NCBI GenBank assembly: GCA_905250125.1
Contig: CAJNOL010000750.1
Span: 41,778-105,777 of the forward strand
Direction: 5' to 3'
DNA length: 64,000 nucleotides
Source of the DNA: Rotaria sordida
Lineage: Eukaryota; Rotifera; Eurotatoria; Philodinida; Philodinidae
Shown here: positions 39,191 to 52,090 of the stretch, piece by piece
Layout: each line of letters opens with the position of its first letter
How positions within the stretch are numbered: the stretch's first letter is position 1
The notes under the pieces: generated by a model
The model's database searches: none
The model's input: only the letters and a program-made list of their open reading frames with translations
What the model was told of the DNA's origin: nothing
Program-made: the position numbers and the translations under genes

Positions 39191-40310
39191 TTTTTCTCAC
39201 AAATCGAAATCCTGCAGAAAAAAAAATAGACATACAAAATTTGGTATCTGAACAACTAACATCCAAAAATATAGCTCGATTCATGTAAAAGTTTTTGCTA
39301 ATTTAATGAAACTTTGTGACGTGAAAATTCGTTAAAAGTGCGCAAAATTAACGCGTTTTAAAATTCTAACGATTTTTTTTTGTTAGATTAGTAAATTTTT
39401 AATGATTCTTCACACATGAATTTATCGAGGAACGTGTTAAATACGAAAGCTGATTAATATGTTATCTCTCAGAATTTTTCATACATTCTTATTTACAGCA
39501 AGTATGATAAACTTTCTTCAATAATCAATATCTTGTTTAGTTTCACTCGTCTGAAGAGAAGAATCTAGCTAATCAATTCAATATTGGATGTTCTTTCTAA
39601 TAAGATGCTTCATAAAGCATTGTTTTCACTATAAACATTTCGTAATAGGTAGCAAAATCAACGAGAAAGCACAGTATATTTTTTTATTTTGTTGATATCT
39701 TCAAATTGAAAGTATTTATGGCTTTACTTGCTATAATTTTGCATTCTTGTACATATCAGAAATGTATTTCATAGTCGACAGAAATGATAAGACTATTACT
39801 AGTTCAAAATCTAGGATATCGACAAAGTAAAAAAAAAAGATTGTACTTTTTGATTTGTTTCGCTATAAATTATAAAATATTTTTAGTGATAATAATGTTA
39901 TCTTAAGCATCTTATTAGAAAGTACATTCAATATTGAATCAATTAGCTGGATTTTTCTTCTCAGCCAAGTAAAACTTAGCGCAAGATATTGATCATTGAA
40001 GAAATTTCATCATATTGGCGACGAATAACAATGTATGAAAAACCCTAAGGAGTAATATATTCATTGGCTTGAACTATAGAAAGATAGATTACACGAACTA
40101 ATATAATTTAATTATCCCTTTCCTCTTAACTCAATATATCAGCTTACATATTTAATAGAGATGAATCAGTCATATTTTTCATAATTCGATCTAGATTCTA
40201 TAAGCGAAAAACTTAACTCAACTCAATTCAATAGCGTAAAAGAGGAATTTATATCAATACACACTTATATAGGTGTCATGTAGCTCGAGTGAGAAAGTTA
40301 AAATATCACA

Positions 40311-41210
40311 CGAGTGAAAACGAATGCAACATTTAACGATATATAATGAGTTAGTTACCATTATAATGACAATCACGCGTGAAAAATCTAACGTGTTAAA
40401 ACGAATTTTCCAAATCTAGCAAAAACTCATGAAAATTTTCATTAATTTGTCTTTTACGGCAACTTTTGGTCTTAACTGGAGCAATTACTTCGCTAAACAT
40501 TTTTTTTTATCATATGGAGCAGAAATGATGATGTATGAAGTACAGAATTACATTTCTTTAGATATAAAATCCATAGTAAATTTTAAAGAAAAACAAATGA
40601 AAGAGGATTATCTTTATCTAGGATCAATTCAAGTGGTTTTGCTATTGATTAATACAAAGTTGAGATTTCTCTAAAGAAAAGTTCTGCTTAATCTGATAAG
40701 AAGCTTTTGATATCTGGATTGATATAGTTCACAGACACATTTGATATTTCGTAAATATAAATCTTTCAAGATGATTTTTGTGTAATGTATATAAACAAAT
40801 ATGTTACACAAAAAATTATGAATATTGTACGCATGAAAACGATTAGTAGATTGAATGATGGACCTATTAAATGACGTTCGTTAACAGTTCAAATTTTTAT
40901 TAAAATTCGTTAAAATATTTCACTCATGAAAACAGGTACTAGATTTAACGAGAATCAATCAATCAGTTAAGTTTCGTGAAAAATACAGAAATTCATGAAA
41001 ATACGTTAATCTGTTTAACGCATGAAAATGAACACCAAGTTTAACGATATTTAACATGGTAAGATTGGTTAAAAACAAAAAAAAACTCAAGAAATATCGT
41101 TAAACTTCTTAATGCATGAAAATGAATGCAACGTTTAACGATATATAATGAGTTAGTTACAGTTAAAACGACAATCACGCGTAAAAAATCTAATGCGTTT
41201 ACACGAGTCT
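40311..41210. repeat. Degenerate direct-repeat array with two well-conserved 99-bp units
   Basis: Units 40311-40409 and 41112-41210 share ATTTAACGATATATAATGAG/GTTTAACGATATATAATGAG, GTTAGTTAC and GACAATCACGCGT; about 85% identical over 99 bp, 801 bp apart. Between them weaker copies of the ACGCATGAAAATGAA-GTTTAACG theme recur (for example 40922-40950 and 41021-41055). Looks like an old tandem or nested array. Confidence 0.65.
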
Positions 41211-42796
41211 TCAGAGTATAACGAAAATTCATGAAATTTTTTTCGTGATAAGTTTGTTAATTTGTCTTTTAACGTATTTTTTTGCGTTAATTTTAAAAAT
41301 CATTTCGTTAAATACCCTTTTATATTTACGTGGACCATGACGAAGCTGAACGAAAACATCGACATGCAACTTGTTCTGCCATTCTCTTTCTTTGCATTAT
41401 AAGAGAAAGCAAAGAATGCAGAAATATTTTCTTTTCCTATTTTTTTTTGTCCTTACTCAGTGTAAGACGATAACTACTGTTTAATATTTTGTATAAGTAT
41501 ATGGATGTATGTTCTTTCTTTCTTGTTGACCGCATCAATTTTTTGCTTATTGAGAAATAAAGATTAGTCGTGTGATATGTATGAAATCTGATAATAATCA
41601 TTGTTGATAAAGCTTTGAATGAAATCTTAGGGTTTTAAGTTTATTTTGACACTCTTCTAATACACGAAAATATTTTTATCGAAGTGCAAATATCAGTTCT
41701 AATGATCTCGTCTTGAAATAGCATTGTATATTCAAAATATGAAGATTTCGATTCTAAGATATTGTAATTAAAAATGAGTATTTCCGATATTTTAACTTCA
41801 TAAACAAATTGGTTGAAACTTGTTCAATACATATGAAAAATCGATGTGTACGAAAAACAAATTGAAGAACACTTTCATTAAAATTTATCTTTGTCCTCGC
41901 TGAAATGTTTTTCAATTCTATATTTTGTAAGCGATTGTAACTCTCTTCACTGAAAAGCATTTTGTCGAAAGACTTGTAGGACGCTTTAGACTGTTGCAAG
42001 CCCTTTAATTCTTATACAGGCTTGTTCAGTATGAAGAGGTCAACTCATTTTGCTCTCATCCTCACCTTTGAAGCGCTCTCCATGGCCAAAAAGTACTTTC
42101 GACGATAGTATGTTTCGGCGAAGAGCATATATACTTGGTAAGCATTGTCAAGAAACCGTCAGCGAATAGAATTTATGATCATGATGTCATCACTAGAAAT
42201 AAATAGTAGACAGAAAAAAAAAGAATATCTCACTATATCTTTTCTTGAGGTTTGTTGATCTACCGTTATCTTTTAACTTTACTCTCATGTTACTTGAATA
42301 ATAATGATGAGTAGAATTATTATTTTTCATTCAATTCAATTATCGTTTGTTTTTAACCACACTGTGTTTTTTCCCACTGAAATACCCACACAGCATTCTA
42401 TATAAACCTATGTTGACATGAAAAATTGCTAATGAATTTTTTTCTTCCTTGTTCTTCCGACATTCTTCAAGAATCAAACGTAAGAGAACGCTTATTTTCT
42501 CCAAAAGCACATGACATGGAGGAATCACATAGTTATTTTGCTACTAATTCTACGTACAATAGATGTCATTTTTATTTCAGATCATAAATCTTTCACATAT
42601 TGTTCGTCATTAATAGTAATAGTCTATTACTCAATAAAAAAGTGAGTCACTTTTCTCTAATGTCAGTCGATAGTATTATGCTATATATTTCAAAGACTGA
42701 ATATTGATTATCTAATTCGTCATATTACTTGCTTTTTAATATTGATGATTAATGTGAGTTTTTTTTTATAGACGCTGATCCACAAACGAATTAAAA

Positions 42797-45700
42797 ATGC
42801 CGAAAAATAAAAATCGAAAAGGTGAGTTTCTGAATTTCTTCTTACGACCGTTAGCACCAATAGTTTATTTCTTGATAATCTTTAGCTCGACGCGACTCGA
42901 GACCAGCAACAGCCAACAACAATGAAAATGTAGATACAGCATCCACCTCTAATCCCTCAATATCAGCAGTAGATTCTACTACATTAATTCCATCTGAATC
43001 ATCCACTGTATCACAATCAGCAACTGATCCTCAAGTGACACTTTCATCTCAGCTATCTACTGTGCCAAAATTAGCTTCAATTGTTCGAGAACCAACACCA
43101 TCTGAAACACCTACTATGCAAAAATCAGCAGCAGATCCTCAAGGACTACCTGAAGCTCAGCCATCTGCTGTATCAAAATCAGCATGGAGTCCCCGAGTAC
43201 CTCCTCCAGCTGGAACATCTTCTGTACCGAAGTTGACATCGGATCCTCAGGTGCCACCTTCATCCCAGCCATCTGCTACATCAAAGTCAGCATGGGGTCC
43301 TCGAGTATCATCTCCATTAGAACCATCCATTATATCAAAACCAGTCCTGGATTCACAAGTACTACAGCCTTCATCTCAGCCATCTGCTGTGCCCAAACCA
43401 GCATGGGGTCCTCCATCTCGAAATCTACATCCAATAGAACGTTCATCCAGTGCTTTTCCGATGATGAAGGAGGAAAACAGAAGTTCATCTGTGAACAAAG
43501 ACACTACTTTATCTAAAGAACGCCGTTCTCAAAGTGTACTTTCAACGAAACGTCGTCGATTTTTATGCTCAGCAGTACCTGATTCCGCTGTCTTGTCTCC
43601 AGTTCGTCGTCCGGATGATGGTGGTTCGAGTGGTGACAAAATATCGGTGTATACTAATCATTTTCCTTTGCACATCGATAATGCTATTGTCAATCAGTAC
43701 GATATTGAGATCTTTACGGTTGGTCAAGATGGTAAATTACGTGTGGCACGCAAAGATGAACGTTGGGAAACGATGCAATGTATTGCAAAAGAAATAAAAA
43801 CGTTCCCTGTTGTATGGTAAGTGTATTCATCCTTCAAATGATTTGAATGATCTATGATTATCTTTTCAAGGTATGATGAAGGAAAAACATTGTACACACG
43901 AGCATTATTGACTGAATTTACAAAGCCTATTCAGATAAAATTGAAAAGAGGCAATGAAACAAAAACATTTCAACTGAACATATTAAATCTTGTTCGACAA
44001 GAGAAAATTTCAAATATTTTTGATTTTATTCAAAAGAAAATAATTCTTCGTCCTCGTGAAACAGTTCGAATAATTGAAACTCTTTTCAAACAACGTGCTC
44101 GCAATGATCTCGTCTGTGTTCGAAATCAATTCTATAATCGTAATCAAATCCTTGATGATCTCAGTTAGTGCTTTCTACAAAGTTTTTCTTCATAATATTA
44201 ATCTTGTTTTTTTTTTACAGAGGATGGTCGTGGCATGGCTAAAGGTTTCTATCAAGCATTGTTTCTTACACGATGTGGACCAACACTCAATGTTAATCTA
44301 ACATTCACTTGCTTTTATATGCCATTAAACTTTGTAGATTTTGCTTGTAAATACTTACGAAAAGATATTACCAAAGGATTTACAGAATATGAAGCAAAAA
44401 TATTCAGAAAACTAATTCGAGATCTACTTAGTATGTTCATTGAATTTTTGATTTTTTTTTTCTCATTTAGAAATGATTATTTTTACTTGATAGTTGAAAC
44501 TGAACATACAGGCCGGATACTTCGCTATAAACTGCGTCGTTTTGGTCTTCCAGCCGATCAACTTTTGTTTACATGTGGAGAAGTAGATGAAAGCGTAGCA
44601 GAGGCTTCTTCTATTCAAAAGATCAGTGTAGCCGAATACTTCGAACAAAAATATCAACGAAAACTTCGCTATCCACATTTACCTTGTATTGATGGTACAG
44701 CTGGCATCAATAAGAGAGCCAATTGGCTACCAATGGAAGTGGTTAAGGTTAGTTTCTTTCATAGAATATCGAGAAAAAAAATGTGATAGACTCTTCAAAT
44801 ATTCAATTGATTTTTTTCAAAAAATCAATTGAATTTAAACAGAGACAATGAATTTAATGTTCATTGATAGTACAATGTATATCAAAGGATTTTCCCCTAT
44901 AAACAAGATGACTCTGTTGATATGATGATGAATTTCTTTTCTAAGTCTTTCATTTGATTTCAGGTTGTCGAATGGCAACGTTCATTAAAGCCATTAGATG
45001 CAACACAACGAGCTCTCGTTTCGGGTAAATCTATTATCAAACCATTTGAACGATATAATCAAATAATGAGTATTATGCATGCACGCGATTTTGAGACGGA
45101 TATTTATCTTAAAGAATTAAATATTCATGTAGACAACCATGAAATGCTCAAAATCAGAGGTATTTTCTTTTCATTTCTGTTTAGCCATGAATATATAATT
45201 TTTCTTTCCTTTTAGCTCGAATTCTTACACCTCCTTCAATTCACTATGGTACTCGTCCAGGTCAAAATGAAGCGATCGAACATGTCAATGTTGGTAGATG
45301 GAAAATCCGAAATTGGTTTTATACAACACCTGAGATTCATAATTGGGGTCTCATCTATATTGGTTATCAACATAATCAAAAAATTGATGATATTCTCAAC
45401 GAATTTAGCAGACAATTACCAGAAGTAAACTATTTTATTCAAATTTATGATAAAGAACTTTCTCCTATCGATTCTTTTTAGTTACTTAAACGTAAAGGTT
45501 TTATGATAAAATCAAAATTAACTATAACTATCAAATCCGATCGGCAACAAGATATTGAAAAGGCTTTGACTGATGCCAGTAAAAATCGTTGGCAATTAGC
45601 TATTGTTGTGCTTAATACGAGATCTGATCAAGTTTATGATTATGTCAAACAATTAGGCCATCAACAATTAGGTTTAAGAACACAATGTATCGACATGGAA

Positions 45701-48685
45701 GCATTGATGAAAAATATTGGCAATCTCAACATGTGTAAGTGAGAATAGGAAAAGAATTCTGTCTTCTTATTTTCATTCCAAAAAGAAAAAATTGCAGTAA
45801 CTGAACAAACTCTGGCATATATACAGTCCTGGACAAAAGTATTCGCTCCCCCCCCCCCCTAAACCGGTCTTATTTCTCATGATATGGGGCTGATATTTTG
45901 GATCTAGATTGATCTTACTGAATTCTGATCGCAAGCACCAATCCGGTCTTAATCGATTGATATAGATTGGATTTATCAGGTCAACAATATCATCAGATTG
46001 TCTAAGTCATATCTCGTTCATTTTTTGATCTTTATGTTTACGCAATCCGTCATTTGTAAGTCCACTAGTGTAGCTATCTACAGACAAAATTTGGTAAGAA
46101 ATTGCCTGGGAATAACGGAGATTTGAAGTTGACATTGAAAACTTCCATCAAGTAGTTAGCCATAGTTTCTAGTCTGACATCAAAAACTCCAGTTCAACTC
46201 AAGCAATTCAGTTAAAAATTTCAGCAATAAGTTCTTATGAGCTTCTAAGTTTGTGGTAGAATTTTCAGAGCAGTAACTCAATGTAGAGCAAAGATAAAGC
46301 CATTGGAAGAGTTCATTACGGCACAGCTTGCCAATCGATGAAATCTGGTTATTATGCGACAAGCTTTGGACCATAGAAACTACATATCATGAGCTGCAAA
46401 TAGTGCCAAAAAAAAACTGAAAATAAATTGTAGAAGAACGAAACAACAAACGAACATTTTCTTAGATCGCATTGCCCTTTGATCTCTTCAACACCCTACT
46501 GAAAATGTACCCATATATAAGATACTTTTATGCCACGAAGAATTTGACTTCAAAATAATTTTGCCGGCTCTGTAGAGCTTCTCGTTAATTATATTAGCCC
46601 TATATATACGTACTCTGGATCGTTCGGATAAAACAATAAGCATTCCCTAAAAGATGAGCGTGAATTCAGTAGTATTCCACAGTTACGCATATATATATAT
46701 ATATACGCATTGTTAGTGGTGTGTTGACGAGATCAAAGGGCAATGCGATCTAAGAAAATGTTCGTTTGTTGTTTCGTTCTTCTACAATTTATTTTCAGTT
46801 TTTTTTGGCACTATTTTCAGCTCATGATATCTAGTTTCTATGGTCCAAAGCTTGTCGCATAATAACGAGATTTCATCGATTGGCAAGCTGTGCCGTAATG
46901 AACTTTTCTAATGAGTTTATCTTCGCTCTACATTGAGTTACTGCTCTGAAAATTCTACCACAAACTTAGAAGCTCATAAGAACTTATTGCTGAAATTTTT
47001 AACTGAATTGCTTGAGTTGAACTGGAGTTATTGACGCTAGACTGGAAACTATGGCTAACTACTTGATGGAAGTTTTCAATGTCAACTTCAAATCTCCGTT
47101 ATTCCCAGGCAATTTCTTACCAAATTTTGTCTGTAGATAGCTACACCAGTGGACTTACAAATGACGGATTGCGTAAACATAAAGATCAAAAAATGACCGA
47201 GATATGACTTAGGCAGTCTGATGATATTGTTGACCTGATAACTTCAATCTATATCAACCGATTAAGGTCGAGTTGGTGCTTGCGATCAGGATTCACTAAG
47301 ATCAATCTAGATCCAAAATATCAATCCCATATCATGAGAAATAAGACCAGTTTAGGGGAAGGGGCGAATACTTTTGTTCGGGACTGTATATATATATATA
47401 TAGTGTATTCGATATTTGTTTAGATGTGGATAACTTAAGTCAGAAGATCAATAGTAAACTGGGTGGTATCAATAGTGTTGTTAATACAAAATTGGCTTTA
47501 AGTCGTTCTTCTAAAGAAGATCTTTTTATGTTCTTTGGAGCAGATGTAAGTGTTCATAATGATAGGATTAGACGAGCAAAAGAATATCTCGTTTAGGTAA
47601 CTCATTCGACTTGTTCCACAGATCGCCCATCAATTGCAGCAGTAGTTGCTTCACGTGATCCAACTAACACTCTCTATGCTGCTCGACTTTGCGAACGTAA
47701 GTTTGAGATCATTTTTTTTAAAGCTATGATCATGAATATATATTTCTATAGAATATCCGAAAAAGGGTCGTTGTTCAATGGAAATTATCAAAGAATTAGA
47801 TCAAATGGTTGCTGATTTGCTTCGAGTCTTCGCACGCACATGTGGTGGTCGTCTTCCAAATAAAATTGTCTTTTATCGAGATGGTGTAGATGAAGGACAA
47901 TATCAAAAGGTACTTGATAATGAAGTGAACAAAATCAAGACGGCTTGTCGAAGTAAGTTCTCAAAGAAAAAAGAAAAACAATTATTCTACAAATAGAATG
48001 ATTTCTTCATATTAGTTGTGTATGGTGACCGTTCGTTGCCAAAATTAACATTTATTGTTGTGAAGAAACGACATAATACGCGTTTCTTTCTCTATGATGG
48101 TAAACAGACAATGAATGTTCAGGCAGGTACTGTGATCGATCAAGATATTACTCATCCATCCCAATTCGATTTTTATCTCTGTTCACAAGCAGCCATGTAA
48201 TTGTGTTGAATTCTTTCATCTTTTTTTCTACTGAATAGATTGTCGACTGTTTTAGAATGGGTACATCGCGACCAACTCTTTATCATGTTCTTCATGATGA
48301 TATTGGCTTTAGTAGTGACGATGTTCAACAATTAACCTATTGGGTAAGTTGAAATATGAATGAATTCGAACGATTCAAAATAAGATCTATTTGAAGTTAT
48401 GTCATACGGATATGCGTTGTACTAAATCAGTCTCGATTCCATCGCCTGTTCATTATGCTCATCTAGCGGCATATGGTTCTCGTGCATTGAAATTCAATGA
48501 TGATCGTGAATCAGACGAGTATGAAATCTTGTCGTTTAATCTTCAAAATTAATTTATTGATTTATACTTTTAGCTTTGATGATGATAATAATGATGAAGA
48601 ACCTGAAAGTTATTCAATAGATGATATTAAAACTAAACTAATGATATTGGACTCAAAAGTTGCCGATGACATGTGGTTTATATAA
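42797..48685 (+). CDS. Argonaute (AGO-clade-like), 15 exons, complete slicer tetrad
   Basis: Small-RNA-guided effector. Exons: 42797-42821, 42886-43816, 43871-44163, 44221-44430, 44494-44747, 44964-45159, 45216-45424, 45482-45734, 47424-47545, 47597-47696, 47752-47952, 48016-48196, 48256-48343, 48397-48518, 48574-48685; 1098 aa. The first 240 residues are Pro/Ser-rich with tandem repeats carrying W109, W145 and W182 in AW(S/G)P. Then come the N domain, PAZ, MID and PIWI. PIWI has FFGADVTHS (D831), SMEII (E875), FYRDGVDEGQ (D908) and HYAHLAA (H1043), aligning with AGO2 D597/E637/D669/H807, so cleavage activity is predicted. An acidic insert DDFDDDNNDEEPES precedes the C-terminal MWFI. Intron 8 holds a long foldback. 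Sequence style favours AGO over PIWI, but placement needs a tree. Confidence 0.92.
43030..43430 (+). repeat. Four-unit 36-37-residue tandem repeat in the Argonaute N-terminus
   Basis: Units share DPQV..SSQPSAVxKxAWGPR. The three Trp codons are spaced 108 and 111 nt apart (43185, 43293, 43404). A first unit (ATDPQVTLSSQLSTVPKLAS) is degenerate and lacks Trp. The spacing and in-frame period show internal duplication within coding exon 2. Confidence 0.85.
45824..47386. mobile_element. 1.56-kb Tc1/mariner-like foldback in Argonaute intron 8
   Basis: Arms 45824-46495 and 46718-47386 are reverse complements over about 665 bp, roughly 93-95% identical by eye, around a loop of about 220 nt. Ends read CAGTCCTGGACAAAAGTATT (left) and CAGTCCCGAACAAAAGTATT (right, inward), flanked by TA within TATATA. 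CAGT...AAAAGTATT termini with TA target are typical of Tc1/mariner elements. No transposase frame remains. The arms carry a C run at 45848-45859. Confidence 0.88.
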
Positions 48686-49400
48686 ATCTTTCTCTATGAA
48701 CATTTGTTAAATGTTTTTAATAGTCATGAATACAATCCGAATTGTTGTTCCATTGTGAATTTAGTTTACCTTTTATTTAAGACTTTATAATTAAATGACA
48801 GAATAAATTTCCTTCTCCTAATATCTTGTTATGTTGTTTTCTCAGCATTGATCTCTATATTCACAAATATTTCTCTGATACTAATAAGATTCAAACAACA
48901 AATGCGATGAATAACGCTTTTTTTTTTTACAGAGAACTGATGTTCATCTATGCTCGATCAGACCTTTTTCAATCATGTTTGATCAAAATACTACCATCTC
49001 AGGTTCGAATATGGCAAATGAAGATAAAAATCTATTCTACTCAATCGAATTTTCAAAGAGAGTTGAATAGTTAATATCTCTTACAAAATTTGTTAATATC
49101 TAGTCGTTAGATTTATGTCATGTAGATCCTTTATAACTCTTCGATTGAGAAAGATTCTATCACCAAAGTTTAATTACTAATGATCGATAACACTGTATTT
49201 GAGGGTGTGAATGAAGATTACATTCCAACAACGTCACTCACACCTACACCCATACTCACATTCACACCCACACTCCAATAAGCAACAAACATGAAAATGT
49301 GTTTTTTCTAGATAGTAGGGAATTTTCTAACAGTGATATGAATCAATTGAATTGATCTGAGAACGAGGAAATAAACAATTTACTAAGTAACTTTGAACAA
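48686..49400. other. intergenic, 3' of Argonaute
   Basis: Holds an AATAAA at 48802-48807 and a telomere-like hairpin (49201-49276). The open frame 48826-49074 shows no family features. Confidence 0.5.
49201..49276. repeat. Telomere-like hairpin 1
   Basis: GGGTGTGAATG at 49203-49213 pairs perfectly with CATTCACACCC at 49259-49269; between and after lies a degenerate ACACCCA-type run (CACCTACACCCATACTCACA). Resembles variant copies of the bdelloid telomere repeat TGTGGG. Confidence 0.6.
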
Positions 49401-50992
49401 AGTACGTAAATTATTAAAAGAAATATTTTTTTTTATATTAATTTTCATATATAGAAAATCAATAACGACTATTGAAGATTTTTCGAACGAATTCTTTGAT
49501 GAAGTATTTGATTATTTCGATGATTGTGGCATATATGATGCATTTGCCAATCTCAACTATCGTTTTCAACAACTTCTCAATTCTTCATTGATTTCGTTTA
49601 AAATTAACTTAGATGATTAGTTATCAAAAGAAATATTGATAGATATTTACAAACGAATGATAATCTTCAATAAACATCAAATATTTTCGATTAATTCTTC
49701 TACATCATTATCGATAAATCGATTTTGCTCATCGTTTTTCTTCGATGTATCCTTTAATCACCTTGAATCACTTGTTCTTTGCGAATCTGAATCAGATATA
49801 TTTCTCTTACTTCTGAATACTTTATCTTCTTTATCTTGTTTATATTCATTAATTCTCAAGATGTTCAAAGGTTTAACAAATCTAATCGATGTTTATGGAA
49901 TAACTGTAAAACTTCCAATGTTGAAGTATCATAATATGTTAACAAACCCTTCAGATTTCTTAGTTTCACTACTTGGTAATACCGATTAACAACAATTTAG
50001 TTTTATAACATATCTTGTCATTGAAAATCATTGTAGTTTTAATAATATTTTGACAATAATTTCATATATATCGCAACTTTACCATCTAAATTATACAAAT
50101 ACGAATTCTAACGACAGAAATATTGAAATAAATTCATCCATTAAATTATAATATTTAAAATATCGTTTTGTACGTGTATGTAGTATAAAGTTTGAAATAT
50201 TTGAAATGTTTCTTGGAAAAATTGATTCGAAATTAAAAAGTTTTATCACTTACTATTTGACATCAGCATATAACTTATCTTGATACTAATCAATAGAAGG
50301 AAATTATTTTAAAGTATTTATTTCAATTAGAAGAATTTTATCTAGAATACTACATAAGTCGTAGAAATGGTTCATAAAATCGACTTTATCGTGGTAAACC
50401 AAATCGATATACATCATCATTTTGGATTCAACGACAATGGACATTTGAAGTGCAAAGAGATTTGAAATGTATCATGTACTTAGTTCGATCATAAAAGTAT
50501 TTGAAAAAGTTTTTTTTTTTTTTTTGAATAAGAAAATAAATTATTTTATTCTTTGTAGAAAACAATGGAGCAAATTTATTCAAGATGAGATTGGGGGTTT
50601 GTCTTCCGAACTTTTTAAATCGACTCAATTGACTTTTATGCAGATGCGTCCAAATGAATGGCGGAACATGATTAATGTGGATATTAGTTTATCATTTGAC
50701 TATTTTTGTGGGAAAAATGTTTGTTGGTCTATACATCCCAATCTTAAATTCATTATCAAAACTTCATTCTTTATCATTTACTGATCCAGAAAGTATGAGT
50801 CATCAAGATTATAAGATTTTTTTCTCAACAAAACCTAGATGTAAAGTTACCAAAGTCTATCTCGAGAGACTGGATCAAACTCAAGATATTTATTTTCTAA
50901 GGACACATTGTCTTCATATGGTATATCTTAAAGCCGACTGGACGAAAGGTAAAAGGGATACGATACCTTTTGTACATATTTGTTTCGAGTAA
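49400..50992 (+). pseudogene. Decayed F-box-like gene
   Basis: After a 51-nt intron-like segment (49404-49454) the frame reads TTIEDFSNEFFDEVFDYFDD, then CGIYDAFANLNYRFQQLL, matching the pattern of an F-box helix pair (LPxExxxxIFxYLD, then LxxAFxxLNxRFxxLL). The frame is broken by TAG at 49618-49620, resumes in the same frame to 49989, then degenerates with many stops. Later fragments TSSFWIQRQWTFEVQ (near 50405-50455) and VTKVYLERLDQ (50840-50875) fit the C-terminal layout I associate with the expanded rotifer F-box-like family; that association is from memory. No intact product is possible. Confidence 0.55.
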
Positions 50993-52081
50993 CGTATTTA
51001 AAATCATTTTTATGTATTAATCATGTTCATAATCTAGCTAAATGATTTTTGTGTTGGTTTTTTTTCTAACGAAATTTTCAATAAATAAATAATTCAGAAT
51101 GATAGAAATTCATTCGTATAAATAAATAAAAATGTTAATGTTCAACGTTTTGCGGAACATGTGCAAACAAAATAGAGCAATGATTTAAATAGTTAGAGCT
51201 GATTACTCTTTGGATTTTTTTCTTTCCTAAGCCACTTTTTTTGAGAAGCCATAAGACGAGCTTTGTTTTAAAATCTTGAAATCAAAACTAAACAATTTTC
51301 CTATGGATGACATGGTCGATCGACTATCATAAAATATGGATTTTAGGGTACTATAACACACCTTCTTGAGGTCCTTATTAAAACTTTCGATTAAAGTTTT
51401 TTCGAGATGTTTTTGATAGACTCTTTGAAAATGAAATCAAATTTGTGAAGTCATGCCACTTTGGTACATTTCAGATCGAATTACTTGAAATAATCGCCTG
51501 CTGGGAAGGTGGCATTTTTCAAGTGTAAAATTTTTAGGAGACTGGAAATAAGTGACAAAATTATTTCTTCTAAGTATTTTTGTAGAGAATTTTTTTCTCT
51601 ATATTTTAAAACAAACTACAACTCGAACAGATGAACTGACGCTGAGAAAAGTCCCACATACCGGGACTATCGAATTTTACAAAAAAAGACACGGATCTTG
51701 TGAAAGACCCTCTCAGTATTTTGGCCATAGCTCATCGCAGGCTCAATTAAAAGAGCTCATATTCTTACTATAAACTTTTCAAACCAAGGCCTATCAAATG
51801 GCAACAGAAAATCGAAATTTACAATTTTTCGAGAGGAGTGATGTTTTCGTTCAAGGTGGTGACCTCGCGAACTCTCTCTTAAGATAAATTTCATAACTTA
51901 TCGTCACTGTCTAAAGCTCCTCTTCAAACACAAACACACGCGCGCACATCGAGTCACATCTCATCTTGAATATTGTTATCCTTTCTAACATATCATATCT
52001 CACTTCTTATCTATCTGTTTCAATTTCTTTTAGCTACATACAATACTTTCACTTCGTTTCTTTTTCTTCGTCCTCATACAG
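50993..52081. other. intergenic, before claudin-like gene
   Basis: No supported gene. A CACACACGCGCGCACA stretch is near 51930, and a pyrimidine-rich leader ends in an acceptor CATACAG (AG 52080-52081) nine bases before the next ATG. Confidence 0.55.
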
Positions 52082-52090
52082 TCCAAAAAA

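Larger units (their letters stand above)
37185..42771. other. 5.6 kb gene-poor, repeat-bearing region, GCAT to Argonaute
   Basis: No supported gene; open frames at 38298, 40429, 41041 and 41754 are short and of no recognisable family. Contains the GCAT poly(A) signal near 37266, one copy of a dispersed repeat (38190-39190), a degenerate TTAACG/GCATGAAAA-rich array (about 39260-41330), and the Argonaute leader acceptor at its right end. Confidence 0.6.

Noticed and set aside
40311..41210. CRISPR-like array
   Set aside because: Only two good units 801 bp apart with degenerate copies between, no regular spacers, eukaryotic context.
46180..46374. 64-codon minus-strand frame in the Argonaute intron
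   Set aside because: It falls in an arm of the Tc1-like foldback and has no transposase features.
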